This document shows, in pieces, positions 1 to 6,451 of a DNA stretch of 10,292 bases. The notes below the pieces were generated by a model. That model saw nothing but the letters and a program-made list of their open reading frames with translations. It was not told the DNA's origin and made no database searches. This DNA comes from JBBIMP01 sp037444305 (GTDB lineage Bacteria > Acidobacteriota > UBA6911). Position numbers and translations under genes: made by a program. The DNA lies in the NCBI GenBank assembly GCA_037444305.1, contig JBBIMP010000081.1, positions 1 to 10,292 of the forward strand. Reading direction: 5' to 3'. How positions within the stretch are numbered: the first letter of the stretch is position 1; every line of letters starts with the position of its first letter.

Positions 1-224
1 CCCAGCAACCGCTCGAAGACGTCGCGGGGGAAGTCGGCCGGCAGGAGCGAAGCCAGGACGGCGGCCCGTGAAGCTACCAGCGGCCGCCGCGCCCACCAGA
101 CGTGCAGGTAGGTATGCGGGGCCAAAGCACTGGCGCTGCCCCTCTCTCTCATGCACTCCACGCCGATCGCCGCGGCCGGAAGCCACTCCTCGATCAGCAG
201 CCTCGGCGGCTTGCGTTGTGGCAT
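1..224 (-). CDS. DUF1156 DNA methylase-like protein, N-terminal part only (runs off the left edge)
   Basis: Reading the minus strand from ATG at 224 gives 74 codons without a stop up to the window edge. The peptide starts MPQRKPPRLLIEEWLP and continues through AAAIGVECMRERG and HVWWARRPLVASRAAVLASLLPADF. The run LIEEWLP, then a Glu/Arg-rich helix, then LHVWWARRPL..SRA is the hallmark N-terminus of DUF1156 proteins. These are large (about 900-1000 aa) putative adenine-specific DNA methylases whose catalytic part, with a DPPY-type motif, lies further in and is outside this window. A GAGGAG ribosome-binding site lies 9 nt upstream (234-239), which supports this start. It is the last gene of the minus-strand block and lies ~206 nt beyond hicB, across a hexamer-repeat hairpin. 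DUF1156 proteins are known to sit beside DUF499 ATPases in defence islands, and the DUF499 gene is in the same block here. Family identity is fairly sure. Methylase activity is inferred from the family, because no catalytic motif is visible. Confidence 0.86.
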   Translation of the reverse strand, partial: MPQRKPPRLLIEEWLPAAAIGVECMRERGSASALAPHTYLHVWWARRPLVASRAAVLASLLPADFPRDVFERLL

Positions 225-233
225 TTTTTCTCT

Positions 234-239
234 CTCCTC
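234..239 (-). promoter_or_regulatory. Ribosome-binding site of the DUF1156 gene
   Basis: The minus strand reads GAGGAG followed by AGAGAAAAA and then ATG at 224, a 9-nt spacing. This is a canonical Shine-Dalgarno and decides the start of a gene that is cut by the window edge. It also shows that the DUF1156 gene has its own translation start rather than being coupled to hicB. Confidence 0.7.
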
Positions 240-277
240 AGTCGTGAAAACGATTGGCTGAAGATTACCTCTTTTTT

Positions 278-389
278 CGATTGCGATCCCGACTGCGACC
301 CCGATTCGGATCCCGACCCCGATTTTTCTTGGCCCCGGTTTTCCTCGGCGTCGGAATCGGAATCGGGGTCGGGGTCGCTATCGGCAATC
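278..389. repeat. Imperfect inverted repeat made of CGAYNCC-type hexamer units
   Basis: The left arm (about 278-322) is a run of six-base units such as CGATCC, CGACCC and CGATTC. The right arm (about 345-389) is the same kind of run in reverse orientation (TCGGAA, TCGGGG). Aligning 284-322 with the reverse complement of 345-383 gives 39 paired positions with 7 mismatches around a 22-nt loop rich in T and G (323-344). The RNA or single-stranded DNA could therefore form a long hairpin. The element fills the gap between hicB and the DUF1156 gene. It could act as an attenuator, terminator or mRNA-stability element, or simply be a dispersed genomic repeat. The Asp/Pro/Ser-rich peptides that can be read through it in several frames are products of the six-base period and not genes. 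Confidence 0.75.
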
Positions 390-430
390 AACAATGCCCG
401 CTGCCCATTCTGAGCTCGAGAAGCAAAAAG

Positions 431-661
431 TCAGGCCGGGACTTTGGAGATCTGGTATATCACCGGCCGGAAAGAAGGAGGAGGAACCGGCTTGCCCTCG
501 GCTTTGGCTGCCTCGATCCAGGCCTCCTTGGCCTTAAGGACTTCCGCAAGCGCCTGTTCCGGCGTCTTGCCGAAAGCTGAGCAATACTGAAGATCGGGGA
601 TGTCGGCGATGTAGCCGCGGTCCTCGTCGCTGAAAAAAATGTTGATATGGTAGTCTTTCAT
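431..661 (-). CDS. HicB-family antitoxin (apparently orphan)
   Basis: A 76-aa protein starting MKDYHINIFFSDEDRGYIAD, followed by IPDLQYCSAFGKTPEQALAEVL and then KEAWIEAAKAEGKPVPPPSF. This is the compact HicB antitoxin fold: a partial RNase-H-like beta sheet, the GYIADIPDL strand-turn, the TPEQAL helix and a Pro-rich tail. The length of about 75 aa is normal for this subtype, which lacks a separate C-terminal DNA-binding domain. In HicAB pairs the antitoxin binds HicA, a small mRNA interferase with a dsRBD-like fold. The ATG overlaps the TGA of the upstream ORF (ATGA), as in intact hicAB operons, and GAGG lies just upstream. However, the upstream ORF keeps only what looks like the last ~27 residues of HicA, so no active toxin is evident. 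The family call is strong. The orphan status depends on reading the upstream ORF correctly. Confidence 0.88.
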   Translation of the reverse strand: MKDYHINIFFSDEDRGYIADIPDLQYCSAFGKTPEQALAEVLKAKEAWIEAAKAEGKPVPPPSFRPVIYQISKVPA

Positions 662-741
662 TCCTCACCGCCAAGAGACAGGTTATGCCGCTCCGCGAGC
701 TGAAGCAATTGTTTGACCTGGTATGGCTTGGCCTTCCCTAC
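658..741 (-). pseudogene. 3' remnant of hicA toxin gene
   Basis: The last 27 codons before the hicB overlap encode VGKAKPYQVKQ followed by a helical stretch ending SLGGEE. In the HicA subtype that pairs with this kind of HicB, the KAKPYQVKQ segment and a terminal LGGE are typical. The N-terminal part of HicA (the first helix and the G-S-H-H motif with the catalytic histidine) would have to lie upstream. In its place is AlbA_2-like sequence, so the toxin would be inactive. The ATGA junction with hicB is preserved, consistent with decay from a normal hicAB pair. Confidence 0.55.
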
Positions 742-906
742 CCTCTGCACCCGGTCGCTGACGCCCATGATCAGCCGGCCGCCGCCGGCATTGCCGATTC
801 CGACGGCATACTCCGCTATCTCGCGTCGGCTCGGAATCCCGGGTTTGCATTCCACGACTTCGTTTTCGGGGGATGCCGGCAAGTCCCGGAGTTCCTGTTC
901 CGTCAC
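658..906 (-). CDS. Chimeric short ORF: AlbA_2-like N-terminal fragment joined to a HicA C-terminal remnant
   Basis: An 82-aa ORF from a GTG at 906 that overlaps the TGA of the preceding gene (GTGA). Residues 1-55 contain SPENEVVECKPGIPSRREIA and then YAVGIGNAGGGRLIMGVSDR. The pattern of E..ECK, an I.eYAVGIGNAGGG helix-glycine turn and a RLIMGVSDR strand is the first half of an AlbA_2 (Schlafen-AlbA_2, formerly AAA_4) domain, normally about 110-130 aa. After VSDRVQR the match stops. Residues 56-82 read VGKAKPYQVKQ then LLQLAERHNLSLGGEE, which resembles the C-terminal end of one HicA subtype (typically ..GxKAKPYQVKQVR.. ending near LGGE). I infer a deletion or recombination joining two genes in frame. 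The ORF is intact and coupled on both sides, so a product is probably made, but neither domain is complete. The AlbA_2 call is moderately strong. The HicA call rests on about 9-10 core residues from memory. Confidence 0.65.
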   Translation of the reverse strand: MTEQELRDLPASPENEVVECKPGIPSRREIAEYAVGIGNAGGGRLIMGVSDRVQRVGKAKPYQVKQLLQLAERHNLSLGGEE

Positions 907-1331
907 TTGACCGCCTCCACGAGGATGCGCAGGGCACGGACGGCGCGTTTTCCGCCCGGGCGCGTCATGAGCCCGAACCACCAGGCGGCCTCCGTTTCGT
1001 CGGCGTGCCGCAGGTTTTCGGCGGCGCGGTGGAGGCGGTCGGCGTTTCGAAGCCCCTGCGCTATCAGAGAGTAGCAGGCGACGCGGGCGCCCCAGTTGGG
1101 GTCCAGCGAATGAAACGGGCCGCAGGTCAGCTTCGCGCTTCGTCCTTCCATGGCCTTCACGGCCGCCCGCAGCAGGGGCGCGCCTGCCGAAAATGCCAGC
1201 GCGGAAATGGCTGCGATCCGGGCGAGCCGCTCTTCGTGCCGCGCGTCGAGCGATCGCCGGTACACGATGGCCGCGTCCCCCTGTTTTCTGCGTACGATTC
1301 GAAGCGCGAACGGCGCCTGGCGGATTTTCAC
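903..1331 (-). CDS. DUF7680-like small partner protein of the DUF499 ATPase
   Basis: A 142-aa protein read from a GTG at 1331. The start is 3 nt past the TGA of the DUF499 gene, and GGGGAGG lies 6 nt upstream, so the GTG start is well supported. The protein is basic and has no membrane segment. The C-terminal half (WGARVACYSLIAQGLRNADR, then the segment ADETEAAWWFGLMT and finally KRAVRALRILVEAVK) matches my memory of DUF7680 proteins. Those end in a pattern of acidic residues followed by A.YWF, then GRRALKALRILL. Such proteins occur next to DUF499 ATPases. No catalytic motif is visible. A role as a structural or adaptor subunit is inference from the conserved neighbourhood only. Its TGA overlaps the GTG start of the next ORF. 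Confidence 0.65.
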   Translation of the reverse strand: MKIRQAPFALRIVRRKQGDAAIVYRRSLDARHEERLARIAAISALAFSAGAPLLRAAVKAMEGRSAKLTCGPFHSLDPNWGARVACYSLIAQGLRNADRLHRAAENLRHADETEAAWWFGLMTRPGGKRAVRALRILVEAVK

Positions 1332-1334
1332 GGC

Positions 1335-4244
1335 TCACCTCCCCGCCGGCTTGTCGAACAGCGCCAAAGGGGAGACATCCTCGGGCGCCGATTCGCTGAG
1401 GCTTTCCAACTGGCTCTCGAGGCCGGTGCGTCCGGCGGCCCCAAATCCCATCTCGAGAACCGCTTCGTATTGCGACCCATCTGCGAGCGCGTTAAAGATC
1501 GTCTGGGCGACGATCAGCGGCTTGGTCGGGTGATTCGGCTTCACCCCTGTTGCGGCATAATTCATCGATCCTCCATCCTTCAGTTGACCCGTGACCGAAA
1601 GGGACAGGGCAATCGAATCGGCGCCGAGAGGCTGGACCAGGGCGATCAGCGCTCCGGCTGCCGCCGGCGTTCGCGCAGTCAGCTTCAGATCGAGCAACGG
1701 ACGCTCCTGGGCGAGTTCCAGTACTCGCTCCCAGGTGCTCGCGCTCTGTCGAGGGGTCGGCGGCGGAGGAGCAGGAAGTTCTTTTTCCTTCTTGCGATCG
1801 TAGGGATCCTTGTCTTCCTTGACCCAAAGCAGTCCGTACTCGCTGCCCGCGGAGGTCACTTGAACCGTATCGTCCAGGGCGAAGCTGGTCAGGGATCCAG
1901 ATAGCCGTCTTCTCTTTCCTTCGGCGCCCTCCACACATCCCTTCGAGTCGTAGGCTCGGCCATCGGCGATTCTGACCACAAGCTTTCCATTCTCCACAGA
2001 TTTGAGAATCGTCTTTCGCACGATGCTGCCGTCGGGGATAAGCCGCAGTTTGGGCGCCCCCAGGAACCGCTCGTGAATGGCTTTGGCCGTGTAGACTTCG
2101 GGCATCTTCGGAATGGGGGTGGTCCCCGGCAGGATGTCTTTTACGAACCGGTCGACGTCGAGGGCGTCTTCCGGCTGATACATCAGTCCTTTGCTGTCGA
2201 GGAACTTCTTGACGCAGGCCTGGCCGTGGGCCTTCTGCAGCATCTGCTCTTCCGGCACCTGGAACTGCTCTTCGAGCGAATAGACCATTCCGCCGGCCAG
2301 AACGATCCTGTCGAAAGCGCGGCAGGTCTGAATCCGGAACTGCTTCTGCAGCTCGGGTTTGATCCGCTGAAGCTGTTCGCGGACGAGCTTTCCCGCATCG
2401 CCGGTCCTGTAGTCGCGCTCGATGGCTTCGGCCGCCAGCAGGCGCTGAGCGCGGTCGATGGCGTTGTTGAAGGCCGTGCTGCTTGCGGTCACGGCGAGGA
2501 TGGCATTCTGGAAGCGCCGCGGGATCGGCGCTGCGGGATCGGAATCATCCGCATAGGCGCAGACCGAGCGGGCGGTCTTTTCCTCCTCGCAAAGCGCCAG
2601 CTGAAGCTCGGCCGATTCCGGCACCTGCCGCGCATTGGAGGGCCAGGCTGCTGGTTTGAAGGTCGGCCCCTTGAAATACTCCTGCGCCTCGGCCACCACG
2701 CGGCTCCTGGCGTCTTCGATGGGGATGCTCCCCTTTCTTTCTTCGATCTGCTTGATGATGTTGGCGTCATAGCGGAATTGCCAGCCCCGGCCGCCGGGCA
2801 TCGGATAGGTGTGCCAGCAGACGCCCGCGAGCCGATCGAGCGCTTCCGAGGGTTCCGGACCCGCTTCATCGGGGCGGAGCGTTGCCAGCGTGAGATCGGC
2901 CGGGTCCATGCCGCTGTTCGGCTGCATGGGGAGGCTCTCGAGCAGCAGTGCCGAGGCTGCGCGGCGGTGAACTCCCCGAGGCGCATCCCCGTCCAGCTCT
3001 GCCGCGTGTTTTTCGACATCGGCCGAGACCGCAGCCTTGAAATTGTCTCGGTTCAGGCGTTGCAGCAGATCGGCCTGGATGCGATCGCTGGACCAGTCGA
3101 TCTCGCCGGCGGTGATCAGTTCATGATCCTCTTTGGCCCCCCAGACATCCCGCAGGATGCGGGCGAAGAGGCGGAGAACGCCGCGGCTCTTCTGGAAGTC
3201 CTGCAGGGCGCCGAGACGATCCCGGGCCGTCTCCAAAAGGCGCGGATGTATGGGGTAGCAGGTGACGATCTGTTTGGCATAATCGGCTGCAGCAGCGGCA
3301 GGCGGGATTATTCCCGGCGTCTCCTGCGCCACCCGTTTATAGAGATTGTGGTAGGTTGCAGACGCCGCTTGCGCCGCTGCCGGGTCGATCTTTTCGAACA
3401 GCCGCCGAACGATGACCCGGGCCGACTCGTCGCCGATCGGATCGAAATCGGTCATTTTCCGGCCGAAGATCTCATCGAGTTTTTCTGCGCCCCCCGAAAC
3501 CTCCGTCGCGATCTTTGCAGCCTCCTTCGCGTAGGCGGCCTGGCCGGCGGGGTCCGTTACGATGAGCACGGCCTGGCGTTTCTTGCCTACGACCGCCGCC
3601 AGATTCCCGATGAAGCCCATCAGATTGCCCTGGCCGCGCTCGTTGAGCTTGGCCATGTAAATGACCAGCTCATCCAGGAGGATCAGCACGGGGCCGGCGG
3701 GAAAGGCGGATTCGATCCGGCTCTCGCTCGGGGATGCTTCCGGGTCGTCGGCCTTGCCCAGCGCCTTCAGGGCCTTTTCCCCGCCGAATTGAAAGAACAG
3801 CTCACCCCAAAGGCTGCGAATTCTCGTCTTGCCGTGAGACATGAATTCGGGGACGCCGGCTTTGCCGGCATCGATGGCGATGACCTTGACGTTCTTGGGG
3901 CGGCCTGCGGCCGGCAGCAGCTCTGTTCCCAGTGAAAGGTCGCCGATGTTTTTGCCGAGATGCCAGAGGGCCATAAGGGTGTGCGTCTTGCCGCCGCCGA
4001 ATCCCGTGCTCAGGCGGATCGTCGCGCCCCCTTCCTTTGGATTCGCGAGCCGCTCAAAGACGACGGTTGCCACCTTGCGCAGGTTTGCGGCCGGGTGCGT
4101 ATTCTGGAAAAAGATCTTGGAGTCCTTGTAGACTTTCGGGGCTTTGCCGGCGATCAGGCCGCCGAAGTCGGCGGCAAAGATGGCGTCGTCGAGATCGCCT
4201 TTAAGAACTTCTTTGCGGGGAATACAGCCTTTGAGTACGCCCAT
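1335..4244 (-). CDS. DUF499-family P-loop ATPase
   Basis: A 969-aa cytoplasmic protein with no signal peptide or membrane span. Near the N-terminus is LKGDLDDAIFAADFGGLIAG, typical of DUF499 proteins. Walker A is GFGGGKTH (residues 81-88), Walker B is VLILLDELVIYM (186-197, with D191 and E192), and a sensor-1-like strand VLIVTDPAG follows at about 226-234. A later segment, HPRLLETARDRLGALQDFQK then SRGVLRLFARIL, resembles the helical part of AAA+-like ATPases. The C-terminal ~400 residues carry no motif I recognise. The start at 4244 is preceded by AGGGTGG four nt upstream, a modest ribosome-binding site. DUF499 ATPases are associated with DUF1156 methylases in defence islands, and that partner lies downstream here. 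It is probably the energy-using core of an anti-phage or DNA-modification complex. The family is sure and the function inferred. The length is normal and no frameshift is seen. Confidence 0.9.
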   Translation of the reverse strand: MGVLKGCIPRKEVLKGDLDDAIFAADFGGLIAGKAPKVYKDSKIFFQNTHPAANLRKVATVVFERLANPKEGGATIRLSTGFGGGKTHTLMALWHLGKNIGDLSLGTELLPAAGRPKNVKVIAIDAGKAGVPEFMSHGKTRIRSLWGELFFQFGGEKALKALGKADDPEASPSESRIESAFPAGPVLILLDELVIYMAKLNERGQGNLMGFIGNLAAVVGKKRQAVLIVTDPAGQAAYAKEAAKIATEVSGGAEKLDEIFGRKMTDFDPIGDESARVIVRRLFEKIDPAAAQAASATYHNLYKRVAQETPGIIPPAAAAADYAKQIVTCYPIHPRLLETARDRLGALQDFQKSRGVLRLFARILRDVWGAKEDHELITAGEIDWSSDRIQADLLQRLNRDNFKAAVSADVEKHAAELDGDAPRGVHRRAASALLLESLPMQPNSGMDPADLTLATLRPDEAGPEPSEALDRLAGVCWHTYPMPGGRGWQFRYDANIIKQIEERKGSIPIEDARSRVVAEAQEYFKGPTFKPAAWPSNARQVPESAELQLALCEEEKTARSVCAYADDSDPAAPIPRRFQNAILAVTASSTAFNNAIDRAQRLLAAEAIERDYRTGDAGKLVREQLQRIKPELQKQFRIQTCRAFDRIVLAGGMVYSLEEQFQVPEEQMLQKAHGQACVKKFLDSKGLMYQPEDALDVDRFVKDILPGTTPIPKMPEVYTAKAIHERFLGAPKLRLIPDGSIVRKTILKSVENGKLVVRIADGRAYDSKGCVEGAEGKRRRLSGSLTSFALDDTVQVTSAGSEYGLLWVKEDKDPYDRKKEKELPAPPPPTPRQSASTWERVLELAQERPLLDLKLTARTPAAAGALIALVQPLGADSIALSLSVTGQLKDGGSMNYAATGVKPNHPTKPLIVAQTIFNALADGSQYEAVLEMGFGAAGRTGLESQLESLSESAPEDVSPLALFDKPAGR

Positions 4245-4815
4245 AATCCACCCTGACGAAGATTCTTGTTCGAGTTTTGGGCGAACGGCTTAGGAAAAAT
4301 CGAATATGCCGTTTGCTCAGATAGCCGCTTGATCCAAGAAAGATGCAGTTGTCTTGCTGCGGCGCGGCCGAAGGAGCATTTCCGTCGCGGAATAAATCCC
4401 ATCGCGGGGGATGCGAGACCGAGACCGCATGCGGAGTCTAACACAGGATCACATTTGGCTTAACGCGAAACAGCTTCCAGACTTGAAATGAAAACGACTT
4501 CAGTTCATATCTTTTCTGGAGCGCTTCAAGGCAATGGCGCCAGGACAAAAGGAGATGCTCCAGCCCTCGGCGTTTCCTCTTTTGGGCGCCGGACATGGGA
4601 GAAGCGGAAGCATGCCGACGCAATCTCTTCTCCTTTATTACAGATCCCCGCGTCGGCCATGCGGCAAACCGGCCAGGCATGCTGCCGGCCAAAGTGTGCC
4701 TTCTCTCCAGGCCGAACGCACTCGGGATACGAAGGACCGGGGTCAGAAACCGGATTTTCAGTTTTTGGGGGCGGATGACTGAGGGCGAGAATTGTGGCAA
4801 GATGGCACAACCATC
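4245..4815. other. Divergent intergenic region without a supported gene
   Basis: These ~570 nt separate the start of the minus-strand DUF499 gene from the start of the plus-strand liu operon, so promoters for both blocks should lie here. I found no convincing -35/-10 pair on either strand. Several short frames are open, but none gives a peptide resembling a known family or has a ribosome-binding site. There is a GGGGTCAG motif near 4739-4746, which is common in REP-like intergenic debris but not diagnostic. The region may be a decayed junction between the accessory block and the metabolic operon. Confidence 0.6.
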
Positions 4816-6423
4816 ATGGCGACGATAAAGACAAGAATCAACCCGAGAACGGCGGAATTCAGGGAAAATGCGGCTGCGATGGCCGCTTTGGCAGCGGACC
4901 TGCGCGCGAAGGTTGCCGCAGTTTCGGACGGGGGCGGCAAGAAGGCGCGCGAGAAACACCTGGAGCGCGGGAAACTCCTGCCGCGCGACCGGGTGCGCGC
5001 CCTGCTGGATCCCGGTTCCCCTTTTCTCGAGTTTTCGCAGCTCGCTGCGTGGAACATGTACGAAGGGGAGGCGCCCGGCGCGGGCATCATCACCGGCATC
5101 GGCCGGATCTCGGGCCATGAGTGCATCATCGTGGCCAACGACGCCACCGTCAAGGGAGGCAGCTACTTCCCGCTAACCGTCAAAAAACACATCCGTGCGC
5201 AGGAGATCGCGCTGCAAAACCGTCTTCCCTGCATCTATCTCGTAGACTCTGGCGGGGCCAATCTTCCCATGCAGGACGAAGTGTTTCCGGACCGGGATCA
5301 TTTCGGAAGGATCTTCTACAATCAGGCCGTGCTCTCCGCGGCCGGCGTGCCGCAGATCGCCGTGGTGATGGGTTCCTGCACGGCAGGAGGCGCCTATGTG
5401 CCGGCCATGGCAGACGAAAACATCATTGTCCGGCAGCAGGGAACGATCTTCCTGGGCGGCCCGCCGCTGGTGAAGGCGGCGACGGGGGAGGTGGTGACGG
5501 CGGAGGAGCTGGGCGGAGCCGAGGTTCACGCGCGCGTTTCGGGAGTGTCGGACCACTACGCGACGAACGACACCCATGCCCTGGCGCTGGCGCGTCGCAT
5601 TGTGGCCAACCTGAACCGCCGGAAGGAGGTGGGTCTGGCCGTCGCCGAACGGCGGGACCCTCTCTACGATCCGGCGGAAATCCGCGGCATCATCCCTGCC
5701 GACATCAGAAAGCCATACGACGTGCGCGAGGTGCTGGCGCGGGTTCTGGATGCGAGCGAGCTGCACGAGTTCAAGCAGAGCTACGGCATGACCCTCGTCT
5801 GCGGATTCGGCCATATCTACGGCTACCCGGTGGGCGTGGTCGCGAACAACGGCATTCTGTTCTCCGAATCGGCTCTGAAGGGCGCTCACTTCGTCGAGCT
5901 TTGCTGCCAGCGAGGCATCCCGCTGGTCTTCTTCCAGAACATTTCGGGATTTATGGTTGGAAGAAGATACGAGGCGAGCGGCATCGCCAAAGACGGCGCC
6001 AAAATGGTAACGGCGGTGGCGTGTGCCGAGGTGCCCAAATTCACCGTCATCATCGGAGGGAGCTTCGGCGCGGGAAATTACGGCATGTGCGGCCGCGCAT
6101 ACGCGCCGCGCCTGCTGTGGATGTGGGTGAACGGCCGGATCTCCGTCATGGGGGGCGAGCAGGCGGCGGAGGTGCTGGCGACCGTGAGGCGCGACAATAT
6201 CGAAGATCGAGGCGGAACCTGGAGCCAGGAAGAGGAGGAGGCCTTCAAGCTCCCCATCCGAGAGCAATACGAGGTCCAGGGGCACCCGTATTACGCCAGT
6301 GCGCGCCTGTGGGACGACGGCGTGATCGACCCGATCGACACCCGCCGTGTCCTGGGGCTCGGCATTTCGGCGGCGCTCAACGCTCCGATCAAAAAGACGC
6401 AGTTCGGCGTTTTTCGCATGTAA
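4816..6423 (+). CDS. liuB: Methylcrotonyl-CoA carboxylase, carboxyltransferase (beta) subunit
   Basis: A 535-aa protein that transfers the carboxyl group from carboxybiotin to 3-methylcrotonyl-CoA, making 3-methylglutaconyl-CoA in leucine degradation. It works in a complex with the biotin subunit LiuD. It has two crotonase-like halves. The N-terminal half contains DSGGANLPMQDEVFPDRDHF (144-163) and GSCTAGGAYVPAM (186-198). The C-terminal half contains QNISGFMVGRRYEASGIAKD (374-393) and GGSFGAGNYGMCGRAYAPR (414-432). NISGFMVG marks the methylcrotonyl subfamily, since propionyl-CoA carboxylases have a PGFLPG-type motif here. The ATG at 4816 gives MATIKTRINPR, which matches the usual N-terminus and the 535-aa length, but it has no clear ribosome-binding site. 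An in-frame TTG at 4792 has GAGGG six nt upstream and would add eight residues. It is the first gene of the operon. A geranyl-CoA carboxylase role is less likely given the hydratase and lyase neighbours. Confidence 0.95.
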   Translation: MATIKTRINPRTAEFRENAAAMAALAADLRAKVAAVSDGGGKKAREKHLERGKLLPRDRVRALLDPGSPFLEFSQLAAWNMYEGEAPGAGIITGIGRISGHECIIVANDATVKGGSYFPLTVKKHIRAQEIALQNRLPCIYLVDSGGANLPMQDEVFPDRDHFGRIFYNQAVLSAAGVPQIAVVMGSCTAGGAYVPAMADENIIVRQQGTIFLGGPPLVKAATGEVVTAEELGGAEVHARVSGVSDHYATNDTHALALARRIVANLNRRKEVGLAVAERRDPLYDPAEIRGIIPADIRKPYDVREVLARVLDASELHEFKQSYGMTLVCGFGHIYGYPVGVVANNGILFSESALKGAHFVELCCQRGIPLVFFQNISGFMVGRRYEASGIAKDGAKMVTAVACAEVPKFTVIIGGSFGAGNYGMCGRAYAPRLLWMWVNGRISVMGGEQAAEVLATVRRDNIEDRGGTWSQEEEEAFKLPIREQYEVQGHPYYASARLWDDGVIDPIDTRRVLGLGISAALNAPIKKTQFGVFRM

Positions 6424-6451
6424 CCCGCAGGATTCCGAGGGAACAGATCTC

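Noticed and set aside
278..389. CRISPR array or tandem satellite
   Set aside because: The six-base units have no spacers and the two runs are inverted relative to each other, so this is a hairpin-forming repeat and not an array.
102..580. Asp/Pro/Ser-repeat peptides readable in several frames
   Set aside because: They arise from the hexamer repeat at 278-389 and cross the DUF1156 start and hicB. There is no ribosome-binding site or family match.
907..1338. Possible upstream extension of the AlbA_2/HicA ORF to 1338
   Set aside because: The extra 144 residues are Arg/Pro-rich and overlap the DUF7680-like gene entirely. The GTG at 906 gives a GTGA overlap and starts right at the AlbA_2-like sequence.
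2073..3935. A 620-codon open frame on the plus strand antisense to the DUF499 gene
   Set aside because: The opposite strand encodes a clear ATPase with Walker motifs. The antisense frame is open because of high GC and its peptide resembles no family.
4660..4695. GC-rich near-palindrome around CCGGCCAGGCATGCTGCCGG as a terminator
   Set aside because: The stem is only about 5 bp before a mismatch, there is no following T-run, and no gene ends just upstream.
4438..4810. Small genes in the divergent intergenic region
   Set aside because: Frames are open on both strands, but the peptides show no recognisable family, low-complexity composition and no convincing ribosome-binding sites.
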